In this document: positions 1-8,178 of the stretch, piece after piece
Layout: every line of letters starts with the position of its first letter
Position numbering within the stretch: the stretch's first letter is position 1
Assembly: GCF_013401435.1 (NCBI RefSeq)
Contig: NZ_JACBGN010000053.1
Coordinates: 1 to 35,882, forward strand
Origin: Streptomyces sp. BR123
Lineage (GTDB): Bacteria > Actinomycetota > Actinomycetes > Streptomycetales > Streptomycetaceae
DNA length: 35,882 bases
Reading direction: 5' to 3'
Notes under the pieces: model-generated
What the model saw: the letters and a program-made list of their open reading frames with translations, nothing else
What the model was told of the DNA's origin: nothing
Databases searched by the model: none
Made by a program: the position numbers and the translations under genes

Positions 1-47
1 CCCACCCGCCGCACCACCGTTGCGGGACCTCACCTTCAGGAGTCCAT

Positions 48-1559
48 GTGCCCAGCCAAACATCCCCCGCCCAGGAGATCTGGTTCCTCACCGGTAGCCA
101 GGGCCTGTACGGGGAGGAGACGCTGAAGCAGGTCGCCGAACAGTCACGGCAGATCGCCACCGCGCTGGCCGACGCCTCCGGCATTCCCGCGCGCGTGGCG
201 TGGAAGCCGGTACTGACCGACGCCAACGCCATCCGCCGGATATGCCTCGACGCCAACACCGACGACCGGTGCATCGGGCTCATCGCCTGGATGCACACCT
301 TCTCGCCGGCCAAGATGTGGATCGCCGGACTGGACGCGCTGCGCAAGCCCTTGCTGCATCTCCACACCCAGTCGAACGTGGCCTTGCCCTGGGACACCAT
401 CGACATGGACTTCATGAACCTCAACCAAGCCGCTCACGGAGACCGCGAGTTCGGGCACGTCCAGGCCCGTCTCGGCGTACCCCGCAAGACGGTGGCCGGC
501 CACGTCACCGATCCGGTGACGACCGCACGCATCGCGGTCTGGGCGCGGGCGGCCGCCGCACGCTCCGAACTGGCCACCCTCAAGGTCGCCCGCTTCGGCG
601 ACAACATGCGCGACGTGGCCGTCACCGAGGGCGACAAGGTCGAGGCCCAGCTGCGCTTCGGCGTCTCCGTCAACACCTATGGCGTCAACGACTTGGTGGA
701 GGCCGTCGACAGCGCGGACGAGACCGAGGTGGCTTCCCTCGTCAAGGAGTACGGGGATTTGTACCGGCTGGCGCCGGAACTGCGACCGGGAGGCGAACGG
801 CACGACTCACTGCGTTACGCGGCCCGCATCGAAGCCGGCCTGCGCACCTTCCTCGAAACGGGCGGCTTCGGCGCCTTCACCACCAACTTCGAGGACCTGG
901 GCGGACTGCGCCAGCTGCCCGGCCTCGCGGTCCAGCGGCTCATGGCCCAGGGGCACGGCTTCGGAGGAGAGGGCGACTGGAAGACCGCCGTCCTGCTGCG
1001 CGCCCTCAAGGTCGCCGCCACCGGCCTCCCGGGCGGCACCTCCTTCATGGAGGACTACACCTACGACCTGACAGCGGGCAACCAGCTCATCCTCGGCGCA
1101 CACATGCTGGAAGTCTGCCCCACCATCGCGGCCGCCAGGCCCAGCTGCGAGATCCACCCCCTCGGCATCGGCGGGCGGGAGGACCCGGTGCGCCTGGTGT
1201 TCGACGCGGCCCCCGGCCCGGCCGTGGTGGTCGGGCTCGCCGACCTCGGCGACCGCTTCCGCCTGATCGCCAACGACATCGACGTGGTGGCACCTCCTCA
1301 CCCGCTGCCCGCCCTGCCCGTTGCCCGCGCGGTCTGGCGGCCCCACCCCGACCTGCGGACCTCCACCGAATCCTGGCTGACGGCCGGAGGACCGCACCAC
1401 ACCGTCCTCAGCACCGCCCTCACCTCCGACCACCTCGACGACCTGGCGGAAATGCTCCGCCTGGAACTCGTCCTCATCGACGAGACCACCAGCCCGAAGC
1501 AGTTCCGGCGCGACCTCCGCTGGAACCAGGCGTACTACCGGCTGGCACTGGGACTGTGA
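48..1559 (+). CDS. araA: L-arabinose isomerase
   Basis: The 503-residue protein has the usual AraA length and runs through the whole family. AraA converts L-arabinose to L-ribulose in the cytoplasm with a divalent metal, the first step of the AraA-AraB-AraD route. The four residues expected to bind metal and substrate are visible: Glu in FGGEGDWK (about 308), Glu in SFMEDY (about 335), His in HMLEVCP (352) and His in GPHHTV (about 450). The start is GTG at 48 because AGGAG lies at 38-42; an ATG at 46 is in another frame. It faces a decayed GH31 gene, and the rest of the pathway (araB, araD) survives only as fragments at 4347-5364. The enzyme looks intact, so ribulokinase and epimerase would have to be encoded elsewhere for it to be useful. 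Confidence 0.95.
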   Translation: MPSQTSPAQEIWFLTGSQGLYGEETLKQVAEQSRQIATALADASGIPARVAWKPVLTDANAIRRICLDANTDDRCIGLIAWMHTFSPAKMWIAGLDALRKPLLHLHTQSNVALPWDTIDMDFMNLNQAAHGDREFGHVQARLGVPRKTVAGHVTDPVTTARIAVWARAAAARSELATLKVARFGDNMRDVAVTEGDKVEAQLRFGVSVNTYGVNDLVEAVDSADETEVASLVKEYGDLYRLAPELRPGGERHDSLRYAARIEAGLRTFLETGGFGAFTTNFEDLGGLRQLPGLAVQRLMAQGHGFGGEGDWKTAVLLRALKVAATGLPGGTSFMEDYTYDLTAGNQLILGAHMLEVCPTIAAARPSCEIHPLGIGGREDPVRLVFDAAPGPAVVVGLADLGDRFRLIANDIDVVAPPHPLPALPVARAVWRPHPDLRTSTESWLTAGGPHHTVLSTALTSDHLDDLAEMLRLELVLIDETTSPKQFRRDLRWNQAYYRLALGL

Positions 1560-1696
1560 ACCCGTTGACGCCCAGCCCGGTCCGCGGGCACGGCCGTGAT
1601 CGTGTGCGGTGCCGTCGATGCCCGTACGGCAGCCGCCGTGCGGGAGACAACGTGCGGACGCCCGCGCCGGGAAGCCGCCCCCTTCGCCCGGCTGCC

Positions 1697-2113
1697 CGCG
1701 AAGCCGGTGCCGCGCTCGCGCACGGTCAGCATCCGCTCGCCGGCGGTGAACTCCAGGCGCCACGGCCGGGAGGTGTCCCCCCGCAGCGACAGCTCACCCG
1801 CACTGAGCTCGACCACCGCGCCGTCCCGGTACGCCTTCCCCACATCCCGGTTGCGCGCCGGGCAGCGTGTACTCCGGCCCCCGCCGCACCGAACCGGCGT
1901 GGTGGATTACGTGGACCCCGTTCACGCCCTCGGCCGGCGGTCAGCACTCAACGGTCGGCAACGGACTGTTGCGCACGTCTCCACCGCTGCGCACGTGCTT
2001 CACCGGCGCGTAGAGGGTCATCCGGTGCTCGTCGGTCCGGACGTCCGCGACCTCGGTGGCGCAACGCGTGGTGACGCCGGGCACATCAGCCAGGAGCCGT
2101 CGGTGAACTTCAT
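1697..2113 (-). pseudogene. GH31 alpha-xylosidase-like relic (N-terminal part)
   Basis: On the minus strand an ATG at 2113 opens MKFTDGSWLM, the usual beginning of actinomycete GH31 alpha-xylosidase/alpha-glucosidase proteins. The reading then changes frame: VTTRCATEVADVRT and DEHRMTLYAPVKHV follow, then a stop, then GAVRRGPEYTLPG-like sequence, and finally GELSLRG and PWRLEFTAGERMLT in another frame. These are pieces of the N-terminal galactose-mutarotase-like domain in the right order. The catalytic barrel is absent. The ATG overlaps the stop of the upstream beta-glucosidase (ATGA), so the pair was once translationally coupled. Only the family's N-terminal domain is seen, so xylosidase rather than glucosidase activity is a guess. 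Confidence 0.7.
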
Positions 2114-3510
2114 CGTGCGGGTTCCTCCACCTGCGCGCGGTGCGCGGTGATCAGGCCCCGGTACCAGTGGTAGCTGTCCTTGGGCGTCCGGGTCAGGGTG
2201 TCGTGGTCGACGTGGACCAGGCCGAAGCGCTGGCTGTAGCCGTGCGTCCACTCGAAGTTGTCCAGCAGCGACGAGACGTAGTAGCCGCGCACGTCCACCC
2301 CTGCGGAGATGGCGTCGGCGACGGCGGCGAGGTGGTCTGCGAGGTAGTCGATCCGCGCGGTGTCACGGACCCGGCCGTCGGGGCCGACGGTGTCGTCCTC
2401 CGCGGAGCCGTTCTCGGTGATCCAGACCGGCGGAAGCCGCGGGTAGCGGGCGTGGAGTTCGCGGAGCAATTCTGTGAGTGCGTCCGGGACGACGGGCCAT
2501 CCCATGGTGGTGTGCCGGGCCCTGTACCGGTCCACCTCGGCGACGCCGATGTCCACGGCGGTACGCATTTCGGGGTCGGCTTCGCGGTGGGGGGCGGCGG
2601 CGAACGTCACGGGGCGGTAGAAGTTGACTCCGAGGAAGTCCAGCGGGGCGCCGATCAGCTCCAGGTCGCCCCGCAGTCTCCAGGGGCCGTCGGCGAGGCC
2701 GGCCCAGGTCTCGGCCTCGTGCGCGGGGTAGCGGCCCGCGAGGAGCGGCTCGGTCCAGACCTCGTTGTGGAGGACCTTGGCACGGCGCAGGGCGGCCCGG
2801 TCCTCGGGGAGGGCGGAGGCGAGATGGATGCGGTGGAGGTTGAGGGTGATCCCGACCTCCTGGGCGCCCGCGGCGCGCAGCTCCCGTACCGCGAGGCCGT
2901 GGGCGACCAGCAGGTGGTGAGCAGCTGCCAGCGCGCCGCAGCCCTCCTCGGCACCGGGTGCGTGCCGCCCCTCGGCGTAGCCCACGAAGGCGGAGCAGTA
3001 CGGCTCGTTGAGGGTGATCCAGCGCTCCACCCGGTCCCCGTAGCGCTCGGCCGCGAGGGCCGCGTACTGCGCGAACGCCTCGGCGGTCTCCCTGACGCGC
3101 CAGCCACCGCGGTCCTCCAGGGCTTGGGGCAGGTCCCAGTGATAGAGGGTGACGGCGGGGGCTACTCCGGCGGCGAGCAGATCGTCGATCAGGCGGTCAT
3201 AGAAGTCCATGCCCTTGGGATTGACCGGTCCGGTGCCCCCGGGCAGCAGACGGGGCCAGGCGATCGAGAAGCGGTAGCCGTCGACGCCGAGCCCGCGCAG
3301 GAGGGCGATGTCCTCGCCGTAGCGGTGGTAGTGGTCGCAGGCGGTGTCGCCCGTGGCACCGGCGAACGTACGGCCGGGGGTGTGGCTGAAGGTGTCCCAG
3401 ATGGACGGGCCGCGGCCGTCCTCGTCGTGGGCGCCCTCGATCTGATAGGCGGCGGTCGCGGCACCGAAACGGAACCCGGCGGGCAGTTCCGGGAAGGCCA
3501 GGGTGCTCAT
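2110..3510 (-). CDS. GH1 beta-glucosidase
   Basis: A 466-residue cytoplasmic glycoside hydrolase family 1 protein of normal length. It hydrolyses terminal beta-linked glucose or related sugars from short oligosaccharides after uptake. The family N-terminus (FRFGAATAAYQIEGA, residues 13-27) is present, as are the acid/base Glu169 in TLNEP, the nucleophile Glu366 in ITENG, and the C-terminal SLLDNFEW substrate-binding motif. No signal peptide is seen. The start is ATG 3510, with GAGGT seven bases upstream; an in-frame extension to 3720 is arginine- and proline-rich and unlike the family. The gene ends in a 4-base overlap with the GH31 relic and follows the galM relic in the same direction, so it was probably part of a sugar operon. 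Confidence 0.93.
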   Translation of the reverse strand: MSTLAFPELPAGFRFGAATAAYQIEGAHDEDGRGPSIWDTFSHTPGRTFAGATGDTACDHYHRYGEDIALLRGLGVDGYRFSIAWPRLLPGGTGPVNPKGMDFYDRLIDDLLAAGVAPAVTLYHWDLPQALEDRGGWRVRETAEAFAQYAALAAERYGDRVERWITLNEPYCSAFVGYAEGRHAPGAEEGCGALAAAHHLLVAHGLAVRELRAAGAQEVGITLNLHRIHLASALPEDRAALRRAKVLHNEVWTEPLLAGRYPAHEAETWAGLADGPWRLRGDLELIGAPLDFLGVNFYRPVTFAAAPHREADPEMRTAVDIGVAEVDRYRARHTTMGWPVVPDALTELLRELHARYPRLPPVWITENGSAEDDTVGPDGRVRDTARIDYLADHLAAVADAISAGVDVRGYYVSSLLDNFEWTHGYSQRFGLVHVDHDTLTRTPKDSYHWYRGLITAHRAQVEEPAR

Positions 3511-3639
3511 GGGCGGTACCTCATGGGTCTGTCGGGCTCCTCGGTCTCGGGGGCGTGGCTCAGTGAGTGGAGCGGCCGGGCGCGAGGGCCGCCCTTGCGC
3601 GGTCTGCCCGGTCCGGCGGTACAGGGCGGTCAGAGCTCC

Positions 3640-3790
3640 GGTGCCAGGCGGCGCTCGCGCAGCCAGGGCGGTTGGACGGGTGGGTCGGAGCCGCAGCCGC
3701 CGTGTTCGCCGAACGGCCACACGGTCATGCTGCGGTCCGACCTGCCCGCGTCCGTCACCGCGAGGACCCGGAACTTCCCCGGACGGGCGT
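3640..3790 (-). pseudogene. unidentified coding relic
   Basis: One minus-strand frame reads about fifty residues that look like the end of a real protein ([12 protein letters not shown], then MTVWPFGEHGG and PPVQPPWLRE) before a stop near 3640. It has no start codon or upstream domain of its own. It sits between the galM relic and the beta-glucosidase. I do not recognise the family; it may be the tail of another sugar-related enzyme. Confidence 0.3.
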
Positions 3791-4233
3791 CAGCGGTCGA
3801 GGGCAACCTTCCCTACTCGGCCAAAAGCGGTACACCGTCATCGAGCGGTACTCCTCCCCCGGGCGCAGGTGGGTGGAGGGATACTCGGGCCGGTTGGGCG
3901 AGTCCGGAAAGTGCTGGGTCTCCAGTGCGATGCCCGCGTACGCGAGCCGTTGAGGGGCAGCGTTCCGCCGGCGATGCGATTGGCGTAGCGGCCGACCGTC
4001 GCGCCGAAGTAGGCAGCCTCCCCGAACAGGTCCGCCGTGCTCTCGCAGCCCAGAACGACGTTGGCACACCGCCCGTGCCGGTCCGGCGTGTGCAGGGCCT
4101 GCAAGCGGGCTCCCAGACTGAGCACCTCCGGCGTCACGCCCTCCGGGGAGCCGAACGTCCAGCGGGTGATACGCCGCCCGTCCGGGAGTTCTGCGGCAGT
4201 CTCCTGGGTCACCGTCAGTTCACCATGGGGCAC
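3755..4233 (-). pseudogene. galM: aldose 1-epimerase (mutarotase) relic, middle deleted
   Basis: From a GTG at 4233 the minus strand reads a good mutarotase N-terminus: [16 protein letters not shown], then [13 protein letters not shown] and [16 protein letters not shown] (roughly residues 1-105). Near 3950 it jumps out of frame to the family's extreme C-terminus, [18 protein letters not shown] and [15 protein letters not shown]. About 180-200 central residues, including the catalytic His and Glu region, are missing, and the join is frameshifted. The normal stop after YRF is also lost. The enzyme would interconvert sugar anomers. It lies between the araD/araB relic and the GH1 gene, all on the same strand. 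Confidence 0.85.
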
Positions 4234-4346
4234 GAGTGCGTCTCGCGACACGCGACTACTCCGTTCAACGCGGCGGGGAGGGGAGCGACGCCCGCCGTAG
4301 GGGCGGGCGTCATCGGCTCGGAAGGGGCGAGGTCGCATCCCCTGGG

Positions 4347-4459
4347 TCAGTGCTCGGCGGTCTCGGAGGAGGGCGCGGGGTCGCCATCACGACGTTCCTG
4401 TCGAGGTCGCAGAGGATCACGTTCTGGGGCGACGGCTCGTCGTTGGAGATACCGCTCGG
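4347..4459 (-). pseudogene. araD: L-ribulose-5-phosphate 4-epimerase fragment
   Basis: About 37 codons read [20 protein letters not shown] then NRVV-like sequence and, after a one-base frame change, PSSETAEH followed by TGA. This matches the internal segment of class II aldolase-type AraD proteins, in which a KPSG(I/V)SYDEL motif leads to CDLDG and then SPSSDTAAH. Both ends of the gene are missing. The fragment is fused directly to the tail of the araB relic at a shared CCGAGCGG stretch. It cannot encode an enzyme. It shows that araB and araD once lay together here. Confidence 0.75.
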
Positions 4460-5364
4460 AACTCGGTGACGGGGACACCGCCCTGCTCCAGGGCCTCGGC
4501 GATGACGCGGGTACCGAAGGCGGTGGCCTCCAGCAGGGCGCGGTAGATCTCCTCGGGGGCGGGTGTCGAGTCCGAGGCCGACGATCACGCCGGAGAGGTG
4601 GTGGTCGACCAGGGTGGAGCGGTTGCCGTTCATCCAGTCGAGCGCCACCCGTGCCCACCGGCGGGCTGGGCGGCGGCCTTGCGGCTGAGGAGCTCGTGCA
4701 GGTCCTCACCGACCGTCTCGGCGAGGCAGTGGGCCGGGAGGCGCAACCACCGGGCGAAGATGTGCCGACGGCACTCTGACCCGCCTCGTAGCGGTAGGAG
4801 CCCGGCATTGCCGGCGCCCACCGCGATGTCCGCGGGCAGCCCTGTCCACTGGGCCGCCCGGATGGTGAGCGAGCCGACCCGGGAGCCGAGCGGGGCGAGG
4901 GGGTGCTCCAGAGGGGGCGGGCGAAGTCGGCGAACCCAGAGTGCAGGGCGGCGACCGCGTGGTGCTTCCAGAGCTTGGCCGGGCGTGCGGGTGAGCGGCC
5001 CACTCGGTGGTCTCGGCGAGCGCGGTGCCGTCGGCGAGCACCGGCAAAACCGTGCAGGCGGTGAAGACGGTGGCGATGCCGATGACGCGGGCGGGATCGA
5101 CGCCGGAGACGGCGAGCGCGGCGGGAACGACGGTACGCAGTACCTCGCGCCAGTCCTCGGGGTGCTGCAGCGCCCAGTCAGGGGGTAGTGGGTGCCCGGT
5201 GCCGGGTGACTCGCGCTCGATGACGGCGTGCGGGTACTCGTGGACGACGGTCGCAAGCTCCTGTCCGTCATGCACGCGGACCACCACGGCACGACCGGAG
5301 AGGGTGCCGAAGTCGAGGCCGACGACGTACCTGTCCGAGCCCGGACGGCAGGGATCAAGGTCAC
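4452..5364 (-). pseudogene. araB: ribulokinase relic with several deletions
   Basis: The minus strand carries AraB-type FGGY kinase blocks in the correct order but in changing frames: YVVGLDFGTLSGRAVVVRV, LPPDWALQHPEDWREVL, GIATVFTACTVLPVLADG, KLWKHHA, GFADF, PLGSRVGSLTIRAAQWTGLP, YEAGQSAVG, LDWMNGNRSTLVDHHLSGV and GLDTRP. Blocks of roughly 95 and 45 residues normally found after KLWKHHA and after the VGAGN region are missing. The original start is probably the GTG at 5364 (GAAGGA upstream), followed by a frameshift before the Y-V-V-G strand. The family phosphorylates L-ribulose. A strong LacI-type operator and promoter remain upstream, so the relic may still be transcribed. Confidence 0.88.
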
Positions 5365-5430
5365 TTTCTCATCCTTCGCACCGGAAACCGGCATTGTTTC
5401 CAGCGGAGTTGAAGGGGAAATCTCTGAGAG

Positions 5431-5464
5431 CCAGATTGTTAACGTTAACAATCTGGCCTGTCAA
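5431..5464 (-). promoter_or_regulatory. sigma-70-like promoter with LacI-type operator
   Basis: Positions 5431-5456 form a perfect 26-base palindrome with core TGTTAACGTTAACA, a classic LacI/GalR half-site arrangement. On the minus strand TTGACA (5459-5464) is followed after 16 bases by TTAACA, so the -10 lies inside the operator. It sits about 70 bases upstream of the araB relic start and just downstream of the lacI-type gene. Repression by that regulator is the simple reading. Confidence 0.8.
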
Positions 5465-5554
5465 GAGAGCGACCAAACCCTCGGTTGAGTGTGTCCGACG
5501 CGGCGGTGAGCGTGGGCCGCCGGGGTGGTCAGCCTCGGGTCCGACGGTGCCGGC

Positions 5555-6586
5555 TCAACGGCGGGTGGTGGGACCCGCGCTGCGGCGCAGCACCATCTCG
5601 GGCGGAATCCGCACGTGAGCATGGGTGTGCGCGACGCCCTCCAGCTCCTCGACGAGCAGTTCCAGGGCCCGGCGGCCGAGCTCGCCGAAGTCCTGCCGCA
5701 CGGTGGTCAGGGGCGGGGTGAAGTACGCGGCCTCGGGAATGTCGTCGAAGCCGACCACGCTGATGTCGCCCGGAATCGAGCGGCCGGCCTCGTGCAGGGC
5801 GCGCAGCAGGCCGAGCGCCATGTGGTCGTTGGCGCAGAAGACGGCGGTGACGTCGCCCAGTTCGGCGATCCGCAAGCCCGCCTGGTAGCCGGCGCGCGCG
5901 CTCCAGTCGCCGGGCTCGACACGCGGCACGGGGGCTCCGGCGGCCTCCAGCGCGCCGCGCCAGCCCTCCTGGCGGTCCTGGCTCTCCAGCCAGCCGACCG
6001 GGCCGGCCAGGTGGTGCACGGTGCGGTGACCCAGATCGAGCAGGTGCCTGGTGGCCGCTTCGGCGCCGGACCTATTGTCCACCGAGACCATCGGAACCCG
6101 CGACTGGCTGCCCGGTCCGACTGCGACGACCGGCACGGAGCTGGAGAGCTTGGCCACCGCACTGACGGCGGAGATCTGGGGCGCGATCACGACAACGCCT
6201 TCCACGCCCTGGTCGCGCAGTCGGTCGACCGCCTCCTGAACCGAGCGGCCGTCCAGGGAGCGCAGACTTGTCACGCTGACGAAATACCCCGCACTGCGCG
6301 CAGCCTGCTCGATGCCGTGCAGCATCGAGGCGGGACCGTAGAGGGTCGATTCGAAGCTGACCACGCCGAGAGTTTGCGAGCGGCGGGTGACCAGGGCGCG
6401 GGCAGCGGAGTTGGGCCGGTAGTCCAGTTCCCGGATGGCGGCGAGCACCCGCTCCCGAGTGCCGGGCCGCACATGCGGGGCACCGTTGAGCACCCGGGAC
6501 ACCGTCTGGTGGGACACGCCGGCCAATTTCGCCACGTCCGCCATCACAGGGTGGCGCCGCTCCGTCCCGGCACTGTCGTTTCCCAC
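5555..6586 (-). CDS. LacI-family transcriptional regulator
   Basis: A 343-residue LacI/GalR regulator. The N-terminal helix-turn-helix is clear (DVAKLAGVSHQTVSRVLNG, then the hinge YRPNSAARALVTRRS), followed by a periplasmic-binding-protein-like sensor domain with DNRSGAEAATRHLLDLGH and VVGFDDIPEAAYFTPPLTTVRQD. The start is GTG 6586, preceded by GGAGGGAAG; ATG 6544 (MADVAKL) is a shorter alternative. It lies between the araB relic and the divergent sugar ABC operon. GTTAAC-centred palindromes lie in front of both, so it probably represses both until a sugar or sugar phosphate binds. L-arabinose or an arabinose-containing sugar is inferred from context only. Confidence 0.93.
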   Translation of the reverse strand: MGNDSAGTERRHPVMADVAKLAGVSHQTVSRVLNGAPHVRPGTRERVLAAIRELDYRPNSAARALVTRRSQTLGVVSFESTLYGPASMLHGIEQAARSAGYFVSVTSLRSLDGRSVQEAVDRLRDQGVEGVVVIAPQISAVSAVAKLSSSVPVVAVGPGSQSRVPMVSVDNRSGAEAATRHLLDLGHRTVHHLAGPVGWLESQDRQEGWRGALEAAGAPVPRVEPGDWSARAGYQAGLRIAELGDVTAVFCANDHMALGLLRALHEAGRSIPGDISVVGFDDIPEAAYFTPPLTTVRQDFGELGRRALELLVEELEGVAHTHAHVRIPPEMVLRRSAGPTTRR

Positions 6587-6818
6587 TCGCACTTCCCTCC
6601 TCGACTCCGGGCTACGGTACGCCACCGACCGCCTACGAAGGCCGTGCGAGCGTGGACGGGGACAAGCCCACGCGGCGGGGTGCCACCATCCGGTGGGCCG
6701 GGGACACTGCAGCCCGCAGCCGGCCACTCCGAGAGCCGCCCCACTTCCCAGCCCGGTGGCCGGGACACGGTGGCTGATCGCCTGTGGGTTGTAACCCAAC
6801 GGTGATCCGAACAGCCCC

Positions 6819-6849
6819 TTGACGACCCAGTTGTGAGCGTTAACACTCA
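6819..6849 (+). promoter_or_regulatory. promoter and LacI-type operator of the sugar ABC operon
   Basis: TTGACG (6819-6824) and TAACAC (6841-6846) are spaced by 16 bases. The -10 lies within TGAGCGTTAACACTCA (6834-6849), a palindrome with one mismatched pair and the same central GTTAAC as the araB site. The layout matches the araB promoter base for base in spacing, which supports shared control. A second, weaker palindrome (TGGGTTGTAACCCA, 6785-6798) lies 20 bases upstream of the -35. Confidence 0.7.
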
Positions 6850-6986
6850 GGTATCGCCAGGCCTGAGCCACTGCAACCCGACTTCGCACAGCACGAGTAA
6901 ACGGCTCCCGGCCGGCCCCGCTCGACCGCTTCCGGTCGCCCAGCCGGGTCGCACTGTGCCGGTCGCGGAACATCACTGGAGGAAGT

Positions 6987-8081
6987 GTGCGGAAGCTTTC
7001 AGCGGGCCTTGTCACCGTGGGTCTGACGCTGTCGCTGGCAGCCTGCGGCCAGAGCGCCAATGGAGCGGACGACGGCGGGGCCGGCGGAGACGCCAAAGGT
7101 GGCCTCATCGGCATCGCGATGCCGACCAAGTCGTCGGAGCGCTGGATCAACGACGGCAACAACATGGTCAAGGAGTTCCAGGCCAAGGGGTACAAGACCG
7201 ACCTCCAGTACGGCGACAACGTCGTGGAGAACCAGGTCTCCCAGGTGGAGAACATGATCACCAAGGGGGCCAAGCTGCTGGTGGTCGCCGCCATCGACGG
7301 TTCCTCGCTCACCAACGTGCTGCAGAAGGCCGCCGACGCCCACGTCCCCGTCATCTCCTACGACCGGCTGATCCGCGGCACCGGGAACGTCGACTACTAC
7401 GCGACCTTCGACAACCACAAGGTCGGGGTGCTCCAAGGCAGTTACATCGTCGACAAACTCGGTCTCAAGGAAGGCAAGGGCCCGTTCAACATCGAGCTGT
7501 TCGCCGGCTCACCGGACGACAACAACGCCACGTTCTTCTTCAACGGTGCGATGAGCGTCCTCAAGCCGTACATCGACGACAAGAAGCTGGTCGTGCAGAG
7601 CGGCCAGACCTCCTTCAACCAGATCGCCACACTGCGCTGGGACGGCGGTCTCGCCCAGTCCCGGATGGACAACCTGCTGAGCAAGTCGTACACCGCCGCC
7701 CGCGTCGACGCCGTGCTCTCGCCGTACGACGGCATCTCGATCGGCATCATCTCGTCACTCAAGGGAGTCGGCTACGGCACCGGCCAGTCACTGCCCGTCG
7801 TCACGGGCCAGGACGCCGAACTGGCCTCGGTAAAGTCGATCATCGCGGGCGAGCAGACCCAGACCGTCTACAAGGACACCCGCCAACTGGCCAAGACCGC
7901 AGTCCAGATGGGCGACGCGCTGCTGACCGGCGGCAAGCCCGAGGTCAACGACACCGGCCAGTACGAAAACGGCGTCAAGACCGTACCGGCGCAGCTGCTC
8001 CAGCCTGTCAGCGTCGACAAGGAGAACTACCACAAGGTCCTGGTGGACAGCGGTCAGTACACCGCGGACCAGCTCAAGTAG
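6987..8081 (+). CDS. sugar ABC transporter substrate-binding lipoprotein (ChvE-like)
   Basis: A 364-residue binding protein of the ChvE/multiple-monosaccharide type. The signal sequence ends in the lipobox LAAC with Cys20, so it should be anchored outside the membrane as a lipoprotein. The mature part begins [17 protein letters not shown] and contains [19 protein letters not shown] and [10 protein letters not shown], all typical of sugar-binding type 1 proteins for pentoses, galactose or glucose. The start is GTG 6987, just after GGAGGA. It is the first gene of a three-gene operon and is followed by a strong stem-loop, an arrangement that usually favours more binding protein than ATPase. L-arabinose or xylose are likely ligands by context. 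Confidence 0.93.
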   Translation: MRKLSAGLVTVGLTLSLAACGQSANGADDGGAGGDAKGGLIGIAMPTKSSERWINDGNNMVKEFQAKGYKTDLQYGDNVVENQVSQVENMITKGAKLLVVAAIDGSSLTNVLQKAADAHVPVISYDRLIRGTGNVDYYATFDNHKVGVLQGSYIVDKLGLKEGKGPFNIELFAGSPDDNNATFFFNGAMSVLKPYIDDKKLVVQSGQTSFNQIATLRWDGGLAQSRMDNLLSKSYTAARVDAVLSPYDGISIGIISSLKGVGYGTGQSLPVVTGQDAELASVKSIIAGEQTQTVYKDTRQLAKTAVQMGDALLTGGKPEVNDTGQYENGVKTVPAQLLQPVSVDKENYHKVLVDSGQYTADQLK

Positions 8082-8116
8082 CCCACGGGGTCCGACCGGC
8101 GGGCCCGGCGCCGACC

Positions 8117-8156
8117 GGCGGTGCGATGCCCGGGAGACCGCCCGGCACGCACCGCC
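8117..8156 (+). terminator. intercistronic stem-loop
   Basis: GGCGGTGCG (8117-8125) pairs perfectly with CGCACCGCC (8148-8156). The loop contains a further inner pairing, TGCCCGGG against CCCGGCA. No U-run follows, so it is more likely an mRNA-stabilising or partial-termination hairpin between the binding-protein and ATPase genes than a full terminator. Confidence 0.7.
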
Positions 8157-8178
8157 CCGACGATACGGATGCACACCC

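Noticed and set aside
200..2074. Long plus-strand open frame of 624 codons over araA
   Set aside because: It is a shadow of araA in a GC-rich frame: extremely Arg/Pro-rich, with no domains.
2140..4779. Plus-strand open frame of 879 codons
   Set aside because: It is antisense to the GH1 gene and the sugar relics, with Gly/Val-rich nonsense composition.
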